Part shown: in pieces, positions 1 through 8,041 of the stretch | Layout: each line of letters opens with the position of its first letter | Position numbering within the stretch: the first letter of the stretch is position 1 | Source of the DNA: Geothrix campi | GTDB taxonomy: Bacteria > Acidobacteriota > Holophagae > Holophagales > Holophagaceae | Assembly: GCF_024609265.1 (NCBI RefSeq) | Contig: NZ_JANHMP010000001.1 | Span: forward strand, 248,001-312,000 | Reading direction: 5' to 3' | DNA length: 64,000 nt | Notes under the pieces: generated by a model | Databases searched by the model: none | What the model saw: only the letters and a program-made list of their open reading frames with translations | What the model was told of the DNA's origin: nothing | Made by a program: the position numbers and the translations under genes

Positions 1-815
1 CCGATCTGTCCCTGGGCCACCATCTTCCAGAGCAGGGCCGGTGGCTCGAAGCGGGGATCGCCAGAGGCCCGGAAGAGACCCTCGGCGATGCGCAGGCGTA
101 GGTCCAGGCCGATGCGATCAGTGAGTTCCAGCGGCCCCACGGGATGCCCGTAGCCCAGGGTCATGAGGGCGTCCAGATCCTCAGCAGAGGCGATGCCGGC
201 CTCCAGCAGCCGCACGGCCTCCAGGCCCTGGACCAGGGCCATGCGGGCGGCGGCGAAACCCGGCTGGTCTTTCACGACCACCACCCGCTTGCGAAGGGAG
301 AGGCCCAGAGTGCGCACCCTGTCCACCAGGGCGGACGGCACCCCAGGCGGCACGGCGACCTCCACCACCGCCATCCGGGGTACCGGCACAAAGAGGTGGA
401 AGCCCAGGAGGCGTCCCTGGATTTCTGCGGCCTCCGCCAGGCCCAAGATGGGTAGGGCTGAGGTGCCGGAAAGCAGCAGCAGATCCGGCTCACCCCAGCC
501 TGCGGCCGCAGACAGGGCCGGAACCTTCAGATGGGGTTCCTCGGGCAGGGCCTCCAGCAGGGTGGACACGCCTTGCAATGCTTCCGGGCCGAAGGCTGAT
601 GCCTGAACCCGCGAACGAGCATTCTTGACGGCCAGGAGGGACAGCGTGCCCTTCCGTTGGGCCGCCTCCCAGCGGCGCTCCAGTTCCTGGAGGCCCCGTC
701 GCGCATGGAACAGGTCGCGGCCAAGTAGACGAACTTCCAGGCCACACTCTGCAGCCCACTGGGCCGTGGAGAGGCCGAGGGAGCCCGGACCAAGGACGGC
801 CAGCACAGATGTCAA
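1..815 (-). CDS. 3-hydroxyacyl-CoA dehydrogenase family protein (3' end outside window)
   Basis: Reads without stops from a TTG at 815 to the window edge. It opens with a Rossmann NAD-binding loop (GPGSLG, residues 9-14), followed by a helix-rich linker. Next come the GFHLF-PVP segment carrying the expected catalytic His and the VVEV segment with its paired Glu. The C-terminal domain signature GYGHPVGPLEL-D-IGLD is characteristic of the 3HCDH family. Known family role: NAD-dependent oxidation of 3-hydroxyacyl-CoA in beta-oxidation or butanoate metabolism. The usual HFFNP motif reads HLFVP, so the family Asn is missing. The start overlaps the stop of a 37-codon ORF (TTGA), which suggests translational coupling. 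GTG at 806 is an alternative start. Confidence 0.85.
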   Translation of the reverse strand, partial: MTSVLAVLGPGSLGLSTAQWAAECGLEVRLLGRDLFHARRGLQELERRWEAAQRKGTLSLLAVKNARSRVQASAFGPEALQGVSTLLEALPEEPHLKVPALSAAAGWGEPDLLLLSGTSALPILGLAEAAEIQGRLLGFHLFVPVPRMAVVEVAVPPGVPSALVDRVRTLGLSLRKRVVVVKDQPGFAAARMALVQGLEAVRLLEAGIASAEDLDALMTLGYGHPVGPLELTDRIGLDLRLRIAEGLFRASGDPRFEPPALLWKMVAQGQI

Positions 816-925
816 AATCCGCCCCCGGCTGGCCGGTCAGCCTTCTTGCCTGTGGCGACCTCCGCAGAGGCCACCCTTCCGCTCGGCAGATCCAGAAGAT
901 CCATATCCGTAGGTGCTTCGGCCAT
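812..925 (-). CDS. 37-residue ORF upstream of and overlapping the hydroxyacyl-CoA dehydrogenase
   Basis: ATG at 925 follows a strong Shine-Dalgarno (GCAGGAGGG) at ideal spacing. The peptide is acidic at first and ends in a basic, Gly-rich tail (GKKADRPAGGGF). Its stop overlaps the TTG start of the dehydrogenase in another frame. It resembles no family I know. It may be a leader peptide that delivers ribosomes to the downstream TTG, or an N-terminus cut off by a frameshift. Dehydrogenases of this family normally begin at the Rossmann fold, so the leader explanation is preferred. Confidence 0.4.
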   Translation of the reverse strand: MAEAPTDMDLLDLPSGRVASAEVATGKKADRPAGGGF

Positions 926-1011
926 CGAATCCCTCCTGCACCCGCTATGATGAACGGAAAGGGCCCTTCGTACCTCCCCGAACCCGCAGCCCGCCAGGGT
1001 CGTCATTCCTC

Positions 1012-1932
1012 ATGCTCATCGATTTCGCCGCGATCACCCATCCGGGCAAAGTCCGGAGGAACAATGAAGATGCCTACCTGCTGAGCGCGCTGGATGGCGA
1101 AGAGCCCATCATCAACGCCCCGGCCAGTTCGCTGAAGGTGGGCGAAGCGGGCCTGCTCGTGGCGGTGGCCGATGGCATGGGCGGGGCCGCGGCAGGCGAG
1201 GTGGCCAGCCGGGAAGGCCTGGCGGCGGTCGCTCTTTATCTCTTCGGCCACTGGGGGCGCCTCGTGCCCGGGAAGGCCCGCGAGGTGGACCTGGTCAAGG
1301 CGCTGGAGGCAGCCGTGCGGGAGGCCAGCGATGCCGTCCTGCGGTATTCCGACGATGACCGCACTGCCCGGGGCATGGGCTCCACACTGACGGCAGCGGT
1401 CATCTGGAGCGGCTGCGCCTATGTGGCCCAGATTGGCGATTCCCGGGCCTACCTGCTGCGCCAGGGCACCCTGCACCAGCTCACCGAGGACCAGACCCTC
1501 GTGAACGATCTCGTGGCGCAGGGCGCGCTTACCCGCGAGCAGGCCCGCACCCATCCCCAGCGCAACATGATCACCCAGGCGCTGGGCTCGCCCCAGCCGC
1601 TGAAGGTGGCGCTCTCCCGCCTGGCGCTGCGCCGGGGGGATCGCCTCCTCTGCTGTTCCGACGGGCTCCACGGCGAAGTGGGCGACGGGCACATCCGCGA
1701 GGTGCTGAACCAGAGCCTGAGTCCCCGGCGTAGCCTGGAGCTGCTTCTGGACGAGGCCATCGCCCGGGGCGCCCGGGACAATGTCACCGGCGTGGTCCTG
1801 GTTCTCAACGACCCCTCCCTCCCCCTGCCTGCCTCGGGCGAGCCCCTGGATCTGCTGCACCCGGATTCGCGGGAGCATGGGCGCAGCTTCTGGGGCCGCC
1901 TGCGGGGACTTTTCGGAGGCGCCGCCTCATGA
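1012..1932 (+). CDS. PP2C-type serine/threonine protein phosphatase
   Basis: 306 residues. The family's metal-binding and core motifs occur in order: RRNNEDAYLL near the N-terminus, VADGMGGAAAGEVAS, GDSRAYLLRQG, CSDGLHGEV and the terminal ARDNVTGVV. These Asp residues bind the two catalytic Mn/Mg ions in bacterial PppA/Stp-like phosphatases. No membrane segment or extra domain is seen, so it should be cytosolic. The chosen ATG gives the standard compact N-terminus (MLIDFAAITHPGKVR); the reading frame is open further upstream without family similarity. It overlaps the next gene by ATGA. No partner kinase gene lies in the window. Confidence 0.92.
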   Translation: MLIDFAAITHPGKVRRNNEDAYLLSALDGEEPIINAPASSLKVGEAGLLVAVADGMGGAAAGEVASREGLAAVALYLFGHWGRLVPGKAREVDLVKALEAAVREASDAVLRYSDDDRTARGMGSTLTAAVIWSGCAYVAQIGDSRAYLLRQGTLHQLTEDQTLVNDLVAQGALTREQARTHPQRNMITQALGSPQPLKVALSRLALRRGDRLLCCSDGLHGEVGDGHIREVLNQSLSPRRSLELLLDEAIARGARDNVTGVVLVLNDPSLPLPASGEPLDLLHPDSREHGRSFWGRLRGLFGGAAS

Positions 1933-2540
1933 GCATCCTTCAAGGGACCGTGTCCCTTAAACGCTTCCTGGTGCTGGGTCCCGTGCCGGATCCCAAGGAT
2001 CTCCAGGCCGGCCTGGAGCAGGACCAGTTTCGGCCCTTCCAGGATGGGACGGAGGAAGAGCGGATGGGCTGGTGCGACTGGCGCAACCCCCTCATCACGC
2101 CGCCGGACGAGGACTGGGTGGGTCAGGAGCGCTTCGCGGTCTTCGGCCTCCGCATTGACGCGCGTCGCGTGCCGCCGGCCCTGCTCAAGGCCCATGTGGA
2201 CCTGCGGCTGCAAAGCCTGCTGAAAGAGAAGGATCTCGCCTTCATCGGCAAGGAGGCCCGCGTCTCCCTGCAGGACGAAGTGAAGATCGAGCTGTTGCGC
2301 AAGGTCCTGCCCACGCCCCGGGTGGTGGAGGTGGCCTGGGATCTCAAGGGCGGCATCCTCTGGACCACGGCTTCGTCCAGCAAGGCCCAGGGTGCCCTCA
2401 CCACCCTCTTCATCAAATCTTTCGGTTGCGAGATCCATCCCCTGGCGCCCCTGGTGCTGGCGGGCCGGCTCAGCCCCGGATTGTCCGTAGAGGGCCTGAT
2501 GGCCTTGGATCCGCTGGATCTCGAACTTGGGGAGGTCTAG
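1929..2540 (+). CDS. rdgC: RdgC-like protein, N-terminal part (ends at an in-frame TAG)
   Basis: 203 residues. Similarity to the N-terminal two thirds of RdgC (a ring-shaped DNA-binding protein that modulates RecA) rests on several points. These are the early GWCDW segment, a hydrophobic strand followed by RRVPPALLKAHVDLRLQ, the LQDEVKIELLRKVLPTPR helix (family pattern LKDEVL-LLPRAF), and the following strand-helix ending in SKAQGALTTLF. It ends in LELGEV and TAG; reading continues in the same frame directly into the next ORF. Start overlaps the phosphatase stop. The pair together has the length expected of one RdgC-like protein, so this is either half of a split gene or a nonsense allele. 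Confidence 0.7.
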   Translation: MSILQGTVSLKRFLVLGPVPDPKDLQAGLEQDQFRPFQDGTEEERMGWCDWRNPLITPPDEDWVGQERFAVFGLRIDARRVPPALLKAHVDLRLQSLLKEKDLAFIGKEARVSLQDEVKIELLRKVLPTPRVVEVAWDLKGGILWTTASSSKAQGALTTLFIKSFGCEIHPLAPLVLAGRLSPGLSVEGLMALDPLDLELGEV

Positions 2541-3089
2541 GTGAAGCCGCTTGAACTCATGGAGCAGGGCCGCTTCCTGGGCGAGGAGTTCCTCCTCTGG
2601 CTCTGGATGCGCAGCATGACCGAAGGCGGCGCCAGCGGCGAGGATGGCGACGGCTCCGGCTGCTTCGTGGACGACGCCATCCAGCTGGCTTCCGAGCGCG
2701 GCGAGGTGAAGGAGATCAGCCTCCGCAAGGGCAACCCTGCGGAAAGCCGCGAAGCCTTCGAGTCCCTCAGCCGTGGCATGCGTCCCGCGAAGATGAAGCT
2801 CCGCATCCTCTCCGGTGACTTGGAGTGGGTGTTCACGCTCAATGCGGCCACCCTGGACATGGGGACGCTCAAGCTCCCGCCCAGCACCGGCAAGGCGCCG
2901 CATGAACGCCTCCACGACCGGCTCTTCCTGCTCGAGGAGGGCGCGGGCCACCTGGAACGGAGACTGAAGCTTTTCCTCCACGCGCGTTCCGAAAATCCCG
3001 GGGAGCTGGAGGAATCCATGCGCGCCTGGGTACGAGCCGGGCTCACTGGCGAAGCCCTGCCCACGGGCGAGGCCCCGTGGAAGGCGTGA
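2541..3089 (+). CDS. RdgC-like protein, C-terminal part (GTG start right after the TAG)
   Basis: 182 residues. It begins at a GTG immediately after the TAG of the upstream ORF and in the same frame, with GGGGAGG five bases ahead as a good ribosome binding site. Early hydrophobic segment LGEEFLLWLWMRSM, then a beta-rich middle (VKEISLRKG, MKLRILSGDLEWVFTLNAA) and a C-terminal helix rich in Glu, Leu and Arg. The order and length fit the missing C-terminal half of the upstream RdgC-like protein. As a stand-alone protein I would not recognise it. Function probably depends on the upstream partner, made either by re-initiation at the GTG or by suppression of the TAG. Confidence 0.65.
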   Translation: MKPLELMEQGRFLGEEFLLWLWMRSMTEGGASGEDGDGSGCFVDDAIQLASERGEVKEISLRKGNPAESREAFESLSRGMRPAKMKLRILSGDLEWVFTLNAATLDMGTLKLPPSTGKAPHERLHDRLFLLEEGAGHLERRLKLFLHARSENPGELEESMRAWVRAGLTGEALPTGEAPWKA

Positions 3090-4768
3090 GCCTTCTCCGG
3101 TCGGCCGGCGTGAAACCCTGGGCGATCCTGCTTCTGCCCGCGGTGATCGTCGTGGCGCAGGAACCCGCGCCCGTGCTGGCGCATGCTCGCACGCCCGAGG
3201 GCCGGGCCATCCTCCTCCGGCTCCTATTCAGGAAGGGGCTCAGCGTCGAGGGCAAGGCGTTGCCCCGGGCCTTCCTGACCAGGGGTGTGGAGGAGAGCGG
3301 CTGGGTGCCGTTCGAGAACCTCAGTCCGCAGGGCAAGCGCTGGGCCCTGGCGGCCCTGTTCCCTGAGGATCAGTGGCGCCAGGAGGAGGTCCGTCATCGG
3401 GTCGGCCACCCCGAGGTGGAATCCGTGTGGACTCTGGCCGCGCTCTTCACGGGTCACGGCCAGAACTACGACCGGCTCATGGCCGAGAATCCTGATCTTC
3501 CGGAAAAACTGCGGGAGGGCGATGTCTGGCGCATCCCGCGCAGCCTGCTGTCCGCGGATCTCGGCGGGCCGGGCCGCAGGCCTGATCGTTCCCAGCCCGA
3601 GGATGATCTCGATGACGAGGCCCGGGTGGCGGCCTACCGCGGGATGCTCTCCTTCGGCGAGGACGAGCAGGGCAAATTCGCCGCCTACCGCATACGCAAG
3701 GGCGAGGCGCTGTATTCAAGCGTGGTCATCCGCTACACCGACCGGGTGGACCCCAAGGGCGTGAATGAACTGGCGGATCTCATCGCCAAACGCAGTGGCA
3801 TCGCCGATGTGCGCGGCATCCAGCCGGGGCAGCTCGTCAAGATCCCCGTCAGTTTCCTGGCCGATCCCTTCCAGTCAGAAGGCAGTTCGGGGTTGGCTGA
3901 GGAGCGTGAGGTCCGTGCCGAGGTGCGCCGCACGGTGCGGGTGGAGGCGGGCCCCAAGCTCAAGGGCGTGCGGATCATCCTGGACGCCGGTCATGGCGGC
4001 GTGGACCCCGGGGCCCGGGCCAACGGCCTCTGGGAATCCGATTTCGTCTACGACATCACCATGCGGGTGCGGCGCCTCCTGGAACAGGAGACGGATGCCC
4101 AGGTGAGCAGCACCATCCGCTACCCCGGTCTGGGTTTCAAGAGTCGCGAGGCGATCCGGACTCCCAGCCACGCCGCGGAGATCCTCACCAGCCCGCCCTT
4201 CGCCGTGGACGGGGAAAGCCCCTCGGCAGTGAGTGTCCACCTGCGCTGGGTGCTGGCCAACGACCTCTTCGCGGCCTTCCAGAAGACCCGGGGCGACGTG
4301 CAGAAGACCCTCTTCCTCAGCTTCCACGCCGACAGCCTGCATCCCTCGGCCCGAGGCTCGATGATCTATGTGCCAGGGGCGGCCCTGGTGCCCTCTACCT
4401 TCTCGTTGGGTGGCGCCAAAACCGGGCGCATCGTCGAGGCGCGGCGCTCCGGTCGCGTGGCCTTCACCGGCAAGGAGAAGCTGCAGAGCGAGGCCCGCAG
4501 CCGGCAGTTCTCCGAGGCCCTGCTGACGGCGCTCCAGAAGGACAGCATCCCCGTCCACGCCAACCGGCCCATCCGCAACGTCATCCACCGCGGTGGCGGG
4601 AAGTGGATTCCCGCCGTCATCCGTTACAGCACCGGCGCCACCAAGGCCCTGATCGAAGTGGCCAACCTCACCAACGAAGAGGACGCCGCTAATCTGCGCG
4701 ATCCTGATTTCCGGGAGCGCTACGCGGCGGCCGTCGTGAATGCGATCCGGGCGTACTACCGGAAATAG
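3077..4768 (+). CDS. N-acetylmuramoyl-L-alanine amidase with LysM-like repeats
   Basis: 563 residues with an N-terminal signal peptide (KPWAILLLPAVIVV). Residues about 115-160 and 200-265 are two LysM-like modules (YDRLMAENPDL-EGDVWRIP; IRKGEALYSSVV-QPGQLVKIPVSF), which bind peptidoglycan. The C-terminal Amidase_3 domain shows LDAGHGGVDPGA, the Glu in LWESDF, the zinc His in SFHADS and the catalytic Glu in LIEVANLTNEEDA. The expected product is a periplasmic zinc enzyme that cleaves stem peptides from glycan at septation. GTG 3077 has a GAGG ahead and overlaps the preceding gene; GTG 3110, at the signal peptide itself, is an alternative. An insert between the zinc ligands makes the domain longer than average. 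Confidence 0.9.
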   Translation: MEGVSLLRSAGVKPWAILLLPAVIVVAQEPAPVLAHARTPEGRAILLRLLFRKGLSVEGKALPRAFLTRGVEESGWVPFENLSPQGKRWALAALFPEDQWRQEEVRHRVGHPEVESVWTLAALFTGHGQNYDRLMAENPDLPEKLREGDVWRIPRSLLSADLGGPGRRPDRSQPEDDLDDEARVAAYRGMLSFGEDEQGKFAAYRIRKGEALYSSVVIRYTDRVDPKGVNELADLIAKRSGIADVRGIQPGQLVKIPVSFLADPFQSEGSSGLAEEREVRAEVRRTVRVEAGPKLKGVRIILDAGHGGVDPGARANGLWESDFVYDITMRVRRLLEQETDAQVSSTIRYPGLGFKSREAIRTPSHAAEILTSPPFAVDGESPSAVSVHLRWVLANDLFAAFQKTRGDVQKTLFLSFHADSLHPSARGSMIYVPGAALVPSTFSLGGAKTGRIVEARRSGRVAFTGKEKLQSEARSRQFSEALLTALQKDSIPVHANRPIRNVIHRGGGKWIPAVIRYSTGATKALIEVANLTNEEDAANLRDPDFRERYAAAVVNAIRAYYRK

Positions 4769-4780
4769 CCGCCGCTGCGG

Positions 4781-4805
4781 CTGCGCAAAGGTGCCCCTTG
4801 CGCAG
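4781..4805. terminator. Hairpin after the amidase gene
   Basis: CTGCGCAA and TTGCGCAG form a perfect 8-bp stem around a 9-base loop just after the amidase stop. There is no T-run, so it is a weak or Rho-dependent terminator at most. Confidence 0.35.
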
Positions 4806-4841
4806 ATGGGAAAAGGCTCAGAATGGGGACCGGAGGATCGG

Positions 4842-5267
4842 ATGCGGTGGCTGATGGTGGCATTCCTCCTGTTGGCTGGGTTCGGCTGCCGGAAGCCTGA
4901 GACTGTGGCTCCGCCCCAGGCGCGGCTCATCGTGCGGTACCTGGATCGGGACGCCGTGCTGGATCTGGCGGCCATGCCGGCCGAAGGGCCATGGCGGGTG
5001 ATGAACGCGGGGCAGTGGGAGCCCCTGGAGGTCCGCTGGAAGCCCGGCGCCCAGGGCGCCACCCCGCGCATCGGCGCCGCCGTGGTGGGCCGCACGGCCC
5101 CCGACTGGGTGCTGCTGGAGGATCCCGCCCAGGACACCCATCGCGTCGTCATGCGCGGCCCCGGCCCCGAGGAGGTGGCCCGCCGCAATGACCGCATGGA
5201 CCCCGACGACCGCGACGCCCTTGCTGTGCTGGGGGTGTTGTGGGTGTTGGGATGGACGAGGTGGTAG
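4842..5267 (+). CDS. Putative small lipoprotein
   Basis: 141 residues. ATG 4842 has GGAGG at the right distance and gives a short hydrophobic leader MRWLMVAFLLLAGFGC with Cys16 as a possible lipid anchor. The lipobox is imperfect (GFGC rather than LAGC/LSGC). The mature part is charged, with repeated Asp/Arg near the end (RRNDRMDPDDRDA), and closes with a second hydrophobic stretch, LAVLGVLWVLGW. I recognise no family. It may be inner-membrane-attached through the C-terminal helix. It lies between the amidase and purE with no overlap. Confidence 0.6.
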   Translation: MRWLMVAFLLLAGFGCRKPETVAPPQARLIVRYLDRDAVLDLAAMPAEGPWRVMNAGQWEPLEVRWKPGAQGATPRIGAAVVGRTAPDWVLLEDPAQDTHRVVMRGPGPEEVARRNDRMDPDDRDALAVLGVLWVLGWTRW

Positions 5268-5342
5268 GAGGCATCTGCGGCCTCCGCTAGAATGGCCCTT
5301 CCCGAGACGGCCCATTTGGCCCCCGGCGATTGAGAGGCATCC

Positions 5343-5840
5343 ATGACGACGACTCCTTTGGTGGGCATCCTGATGGGCTCCAAGAACGACTGGGAGACCA
5401 TGCAGCACACGGCCCTCACCCTGAAGAGCCTGGGCGTTCCCTTCGAGGCCCATGTGGCCAGCGCGCACCGCACGCCGGAGAAGGTGGTGGCGTTCTGCAA
5501 GGAGGCCGAAGGCCGGGGCCTGAGGGTGATCATCGCTGCGGCCGGTGGGGCGGCGCACCTGGCGGGTGTCTGCGCGAGCAAGACGCACCTGCCCGTGCTG
5601 GGCGTGCCCATGAAGGGCTGGGCCACGGAGGGCATGGACGCGCTGCTCTCGACGGTGCAGATGCCCTCGGGCATTCCCGTGGGCACCCTCGCCATCGGCA
5701 AGGCCGGCGCCATCAACGCCGCCCTCCTGGCCACCGCGATCCTCTCGCTGACGGATGCCGGCATCTGCGAGCGCTACCTGGCCTACCGCCAGGCGCAGAC
5801 GGAAAAGGCCCTGGCTGATGATGATCTCGTGATGCCCTGA
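5343..5840 (+). CDS. purE: N5-carboxyaminoimidazole ribonucleotide mutase
   Basis: 165 residues, the usual class I PurE length. It shows the GSKNDW phosphate-binding loop, SAHRTPE, the [12 protein letters not shown] segment and PVLGVPM, all hallmarks of PurE. The enzyme converts N5-CAIR to CAIR in purine synthesis. PurK is not in the window. Two bases separate it from the molybdopterin adenylyltransferase gene, so the two are probably co-transcribed. Upstream, TAGAAT (5288-5293) is a plausible -10. Confidence 0.97.
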   Translation: MTTTPLVGILMGSKNDWETMQHTALTLKSLGVPFEAHVASAHRTPEKVVAFCKEAEGRGLRVIIAAAGGAAHLAGVCASKTHLPVLGVPMKGWATEGMDALLSTVQMPSGIPVGTLAIGKAGAINAALLATAILSLTDAGICERYLAYRQAQTEKALADDDLVMP

Positions 5841-5841
5841 C

Positions 5842-6327
5842 ATGGACCGCGTCCACCTCATCACCCTGTCGGACCGTGCCTCGCGGGGCGAGTACCAGGA
5901 CCAGTCCACGCCCTTGTTGACGTCCTGGCTCAAGGGGCAGGGGGTGAAGGCGGTGACTTCCTCGCTGATGCCCGACGATCCGGCGGCGTTGGAGGCAGAC
6001 CTGCGGGTCGCGGTGGCCTCGGAGGCGCCCCTGGTGCTGACCTGTGGCGGCACGGGCTTCGGCCCCCGGGATACCACGCCTGAGGCCACGCGTCGGGTCA
6101 TAGAGCGCGAGGCGCCCGGCATCTGCGAGCTGATCCGCGCCAAGGGCGGCCATCCCCTGGCCTTCGCCAGCCGCGCCGTCTGCGGCATCGCGGGGCGGAC
6201 GGTGATCCTGAACCTGTCGGGCCGGCCCGCCGCGGCCCTGGAGCAGATCCAGTTGGCCTGGCCGCTGCTTCTGCATGCCGTGTCCGTGCTGCGGAAGGAA
6301 GGTGCGGCCGGAGGGCCCTGCACGTGA
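5842..6327 (+). CDS. mog: Molybdopterin adenylyltransferase (MogA/MoaB family)
   Basis: 161 residues. It starts with VHLITLSDRASRGEYQD. It contains TCGGTGFGPRDTTPEAT, the family's GGTG(F/T)GxRD(V/T)TPEA signature that binds molybdopterin, followed by GIAGRTVILNLSGRPAAALE, matching the NLPGxPxA motif. Role: activation of molybdopterin by adenylation before molybdate insertion. MogA versus MoaB cannot be decided from sequence alone. It overlaps the next small gene by four bases. Confidence 0.92.
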   Translation: MDRVHLITLSDRASRGEYQDQSTPLLTSWLKGQGVKAVTSSLMPDDPAALEADLRVAVASEAPLVLTCGGTGFGPRDTTPEATRRVIEREAPGICELIRAKGGHPLAFASRAVCGIAGRTVILNLSGRPAAALEQIQLAWPLLLHAVSVLRKEGAAGGPCT

Positions 6328-6539
6328 AGGTCTGGGCGCGCATCAACCACGTGGGCTGGGTGCACCTCTGGCGCTGCCGCGAGGACTTCGAGGCCGCCGA
6401 GCCCTCGGTCCATTTCCTCCACGGCAAGACCGACCCGCGCTGGGCGGAGGCCTCCCTCACCGCCGAGCAGCGGCGGGCCCTGGAGGCCGGGGACCTGGTC
6501 GAGATCGAGGATCCAGGCTTCTTCGACGACGAGGCGTGA
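6324..6539 (+). CDS. Hypothetical 71-residue protein
   Basis: GTG start overlapping the stop of the mog gene (GTGA). The protein has several Trp (WARINHVGWVHLW, RWAEASL) in the first half and a very acidic tail (EDPGFFDDEA). No signal peptide or membrane helix. No family recognised. Its coupling to purE-mog argues that it is real and co-expressed; nothing shows what it does. Confidence 0.6.
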   Translation: MKVWARINHVGWVHLWRCREDFEAAEPSVHFLHGKTDPRWAEASLTAEQRRALEAGDLVEIEDPGFFDDEA

Positions 6540-6560
6540 GACCGGTTCGCATTCAAGGAT

Positions 6561-6582
6561 GGAGCCTCAGCCCCGAGGCTCC
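6561..6582. terminator. Hairpin between convergent genes
   Basis: GGAGCCTC and GAGGCTCC form a perfect 8-bp stem with loop AGCCCC between the plus-strand 71-residue gene and the minus-strand membrane protein. No T-run follows. Confidence 0.45.
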
Positions 6583-6621
6583 CGAAGGGCACGGAGACCT
6601 CCGCGTCTCGGTGGCGGGCCC

Positions 6622-7365
6622 TTATCCTGCGACGGGCACGGCCACCAACGCCTCGAGCCGGTGGTACAGCGCCAGCAATGAGCAGCTGAGCCACAAATTC
6701 ATGGCGCCGCCCAGCAGGTTGAAGATCCAGAAGGCCGGGTGCTTCAGGCGCAGCAGCGCACTGGGGCCGAGGTCAGGGTTCAGGGAAGGTAGCAGGCGGT
6801 CCAGGGCCCACCCTGCGGCGATCTGGTAGAGCAGGGCCACCAGCAGCATGGCCAAGACCGCCTGGACGATCCGGGGCCAATGGCGGGTCATGGCAACCTG
6901 GCTCCAGCGCAGGGAGGCCAGCGCAGAATCTCCCCGGAGCAGCATCCGCATGGGCGCCCAGCCGAACAGGGTGAGGATCAGAACGCCCGGGATCAGGAAG
7001 CAGAGCAGACCCAGGCCGATGGCCATGCTGAGGCCCAGGCGCAGGAGAAAGGCCTTCAGCCAGCGAGCCTCGAAGACGGCATGCCAGGTCGCGGTGGGAT
7101 TGACCGGGGTGTCGCGGAGCTCTGCGTCCAACTGGGCCTGCAGCCTGGGGATGAAATACATCTCGAGCGGCAGCAGCCCCGCGAAGGCGAAAATGGGCTG
7201 GACCAGCAGGCTGGGCCCCGCCCCCGCGGCCAGTTCCAGGGCGGGTCCCAGCTGGGTGAGCACCATGGCCAGCAAGACCAGCCCGAAGGCGAGCAGGGGA
7301 TGCAGGCGGGCCAGGGTGAGCCCTTCGCGGAGGGCGCCAAGGTGAGAGGGTGGAGGCGTGCGCAT
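6622..7365 (-). CDS. Integral membrane protein of unknown function
   Basis: 247 residues with about five or six hydrophobic segments: residues about 20-40 (LLAFGLVLLAMVLTQLG), 50-70 (LLVQPIFAFAGLLPLEM), 105-135 (LGLSMAIGLGLLCFLIPGVLILTLFG), 160-180 (VQAVLAMLLVALLYQIAAG) and 210-235. A polar loop, WSQVAMTRHWPRI, lies between two of them. The Gly/Pro-rich LIPGVLILTLFGWAPM helix resembles bacterial DUF-type integral membrane proteins, but I cannot assign a family. It diverges from algH with only 36 bases between. Confidence 0.7.
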   Translation of the reverse strand: MRTPPPSHLGALREGLTLARLHPLLAFGLVLLAMVLTQLGPALELAAGAGPSLLVQPIFAFAGLLPLEMYFIPRLQAQLDAELRDTPVNPTATWHAVFEARWLKAFLLRLGLSMAIGLGLLCFLIPGVLILTLFGWAPMRMLLRGDSALASLRWSQVAMTRHWPRIVQAVLAMLLVALLYQIAAGWALDRLLPSLNPDLGPSALLRLKHPAFWIFNLLGGAMNLWLSCSLLALYHRLEALVAVPVAG

Positions 7366-7401
7366 CCCTCCAGGCTATCCGGGGCTATCATCATCGGCAT
7401 C

Positions 7402-7902
7402 ATGACGCCCGAAGCCCCCTGCCTCCTGGTGGCCAGCCCTTCACTCCTGGACCCCAACTTCCTCCACGCGGTGGTGCTGATCGTTGAACACGACGAGGAG
7501 GGCGCCCTGGGATTGATCCTCAACCGGCCCCTGCCACTCGCGTTGGCCCAGGTCAGCGAAGAGGGTGGCCTGGCCTTCCAGGGTTCCGAGGAGGCCACGG
7601 CCTGGCGGGGAGGGCCCGTGGACCCCCAGCGGGGCATCCTCCTGGTGCAGGGTGGCCTGCCCGAAGAGGAGGACACGGTGGTGGACCTCACCCACTTCGT
7701 GAGCCACCGCAAGAATCTCCTGGAGAGCCTGTTGGGTGACCCGACGGCCCGGTACCGTCTCTTCCTCGGGTATGCGGGCTGGAGCCCCGGTCAACTGGAC
7801 CAGGAACTGGAGATGGGGGCCTGGACGCGGCGCCCTGTAGTCTCCGAATGGTTGATGCACCCCGACCCCACGGGCCTTTGGCAGGTGGCACTGGGCAGCT
7901 AG
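7402..7902 (+). CDS. yqgE: YqgE/AlgH (UPF0301) family protein
   Basis: 166 residues. Family hallmarks are seen: LLVASPSLLDPNF, the VVLIVEHDEEGALGLILNRPL segment, WRGGPVDPQRGILLVQ, and RLFLGYAGWSPGQLDQELEMGAW. The fold is known from YqgE structures but the molecular function is unresolved; the AlgH name comes from alginate regulation in Pseudomonas. It begins at the ATG that gives the family N-terminus (MTPEAPCLLVAS). Confidence 0.95.
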   Translation: MTPEAPCLLVASPSLLDPNFLHAVVLIVEHDEEGALGLILNRPLPLALAQVSEEGGLAFQGSEEATAWRGGPVDPQRGILLVQGGLPEEEDTVVDLTHFVSHRKNLLESLLGDPTARYRLFLGYAGWSPGQLDQELEMGAWTRRPVVSEWLMHPDPTGLWQVALGS

Positions 7903-8041
7903 GCCAGTGGGTGAGCTGGACCTCGGTTCTTCGCGAAGGGCGTGTTATACAGGCATCAAAAATTTTTATATAAATGGGACGAACCATTAAACGGATTGTC
8001 CGCCGGGTAGCCTGGAGCCACACAGCTCCCCGGAGGCAGCG
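7903..8041 (+). promoter_or_regulatory. AT-rich upstream region of amtB
   Basis: A sharp A/T island (ATCAAAAATTTTTATATAAA, about 7956-7975) stands in otherwise GC-rich DNA 70 bases before amtB. It is followed by a small hairpin (GGAGC-CACACA-GCTCC) and the GGAGG ribosome binding site. I see no sigma-54 type -24/-12 element. A promoter with an UP-like element is plausible, but its position is not resolved. Confidence 0.35.

Noticed and set aside
3875-6422. Long minus-strand open frames over the amidase, purE and mog
   Set aside because: Plus-strand genes show clear families; the minus-strand translations do not.
7903-8041. Sigma-54 promoter for amtB
   Set aside because: No TGGCAC-N5-TTGC-like element could be found on the plus strand.
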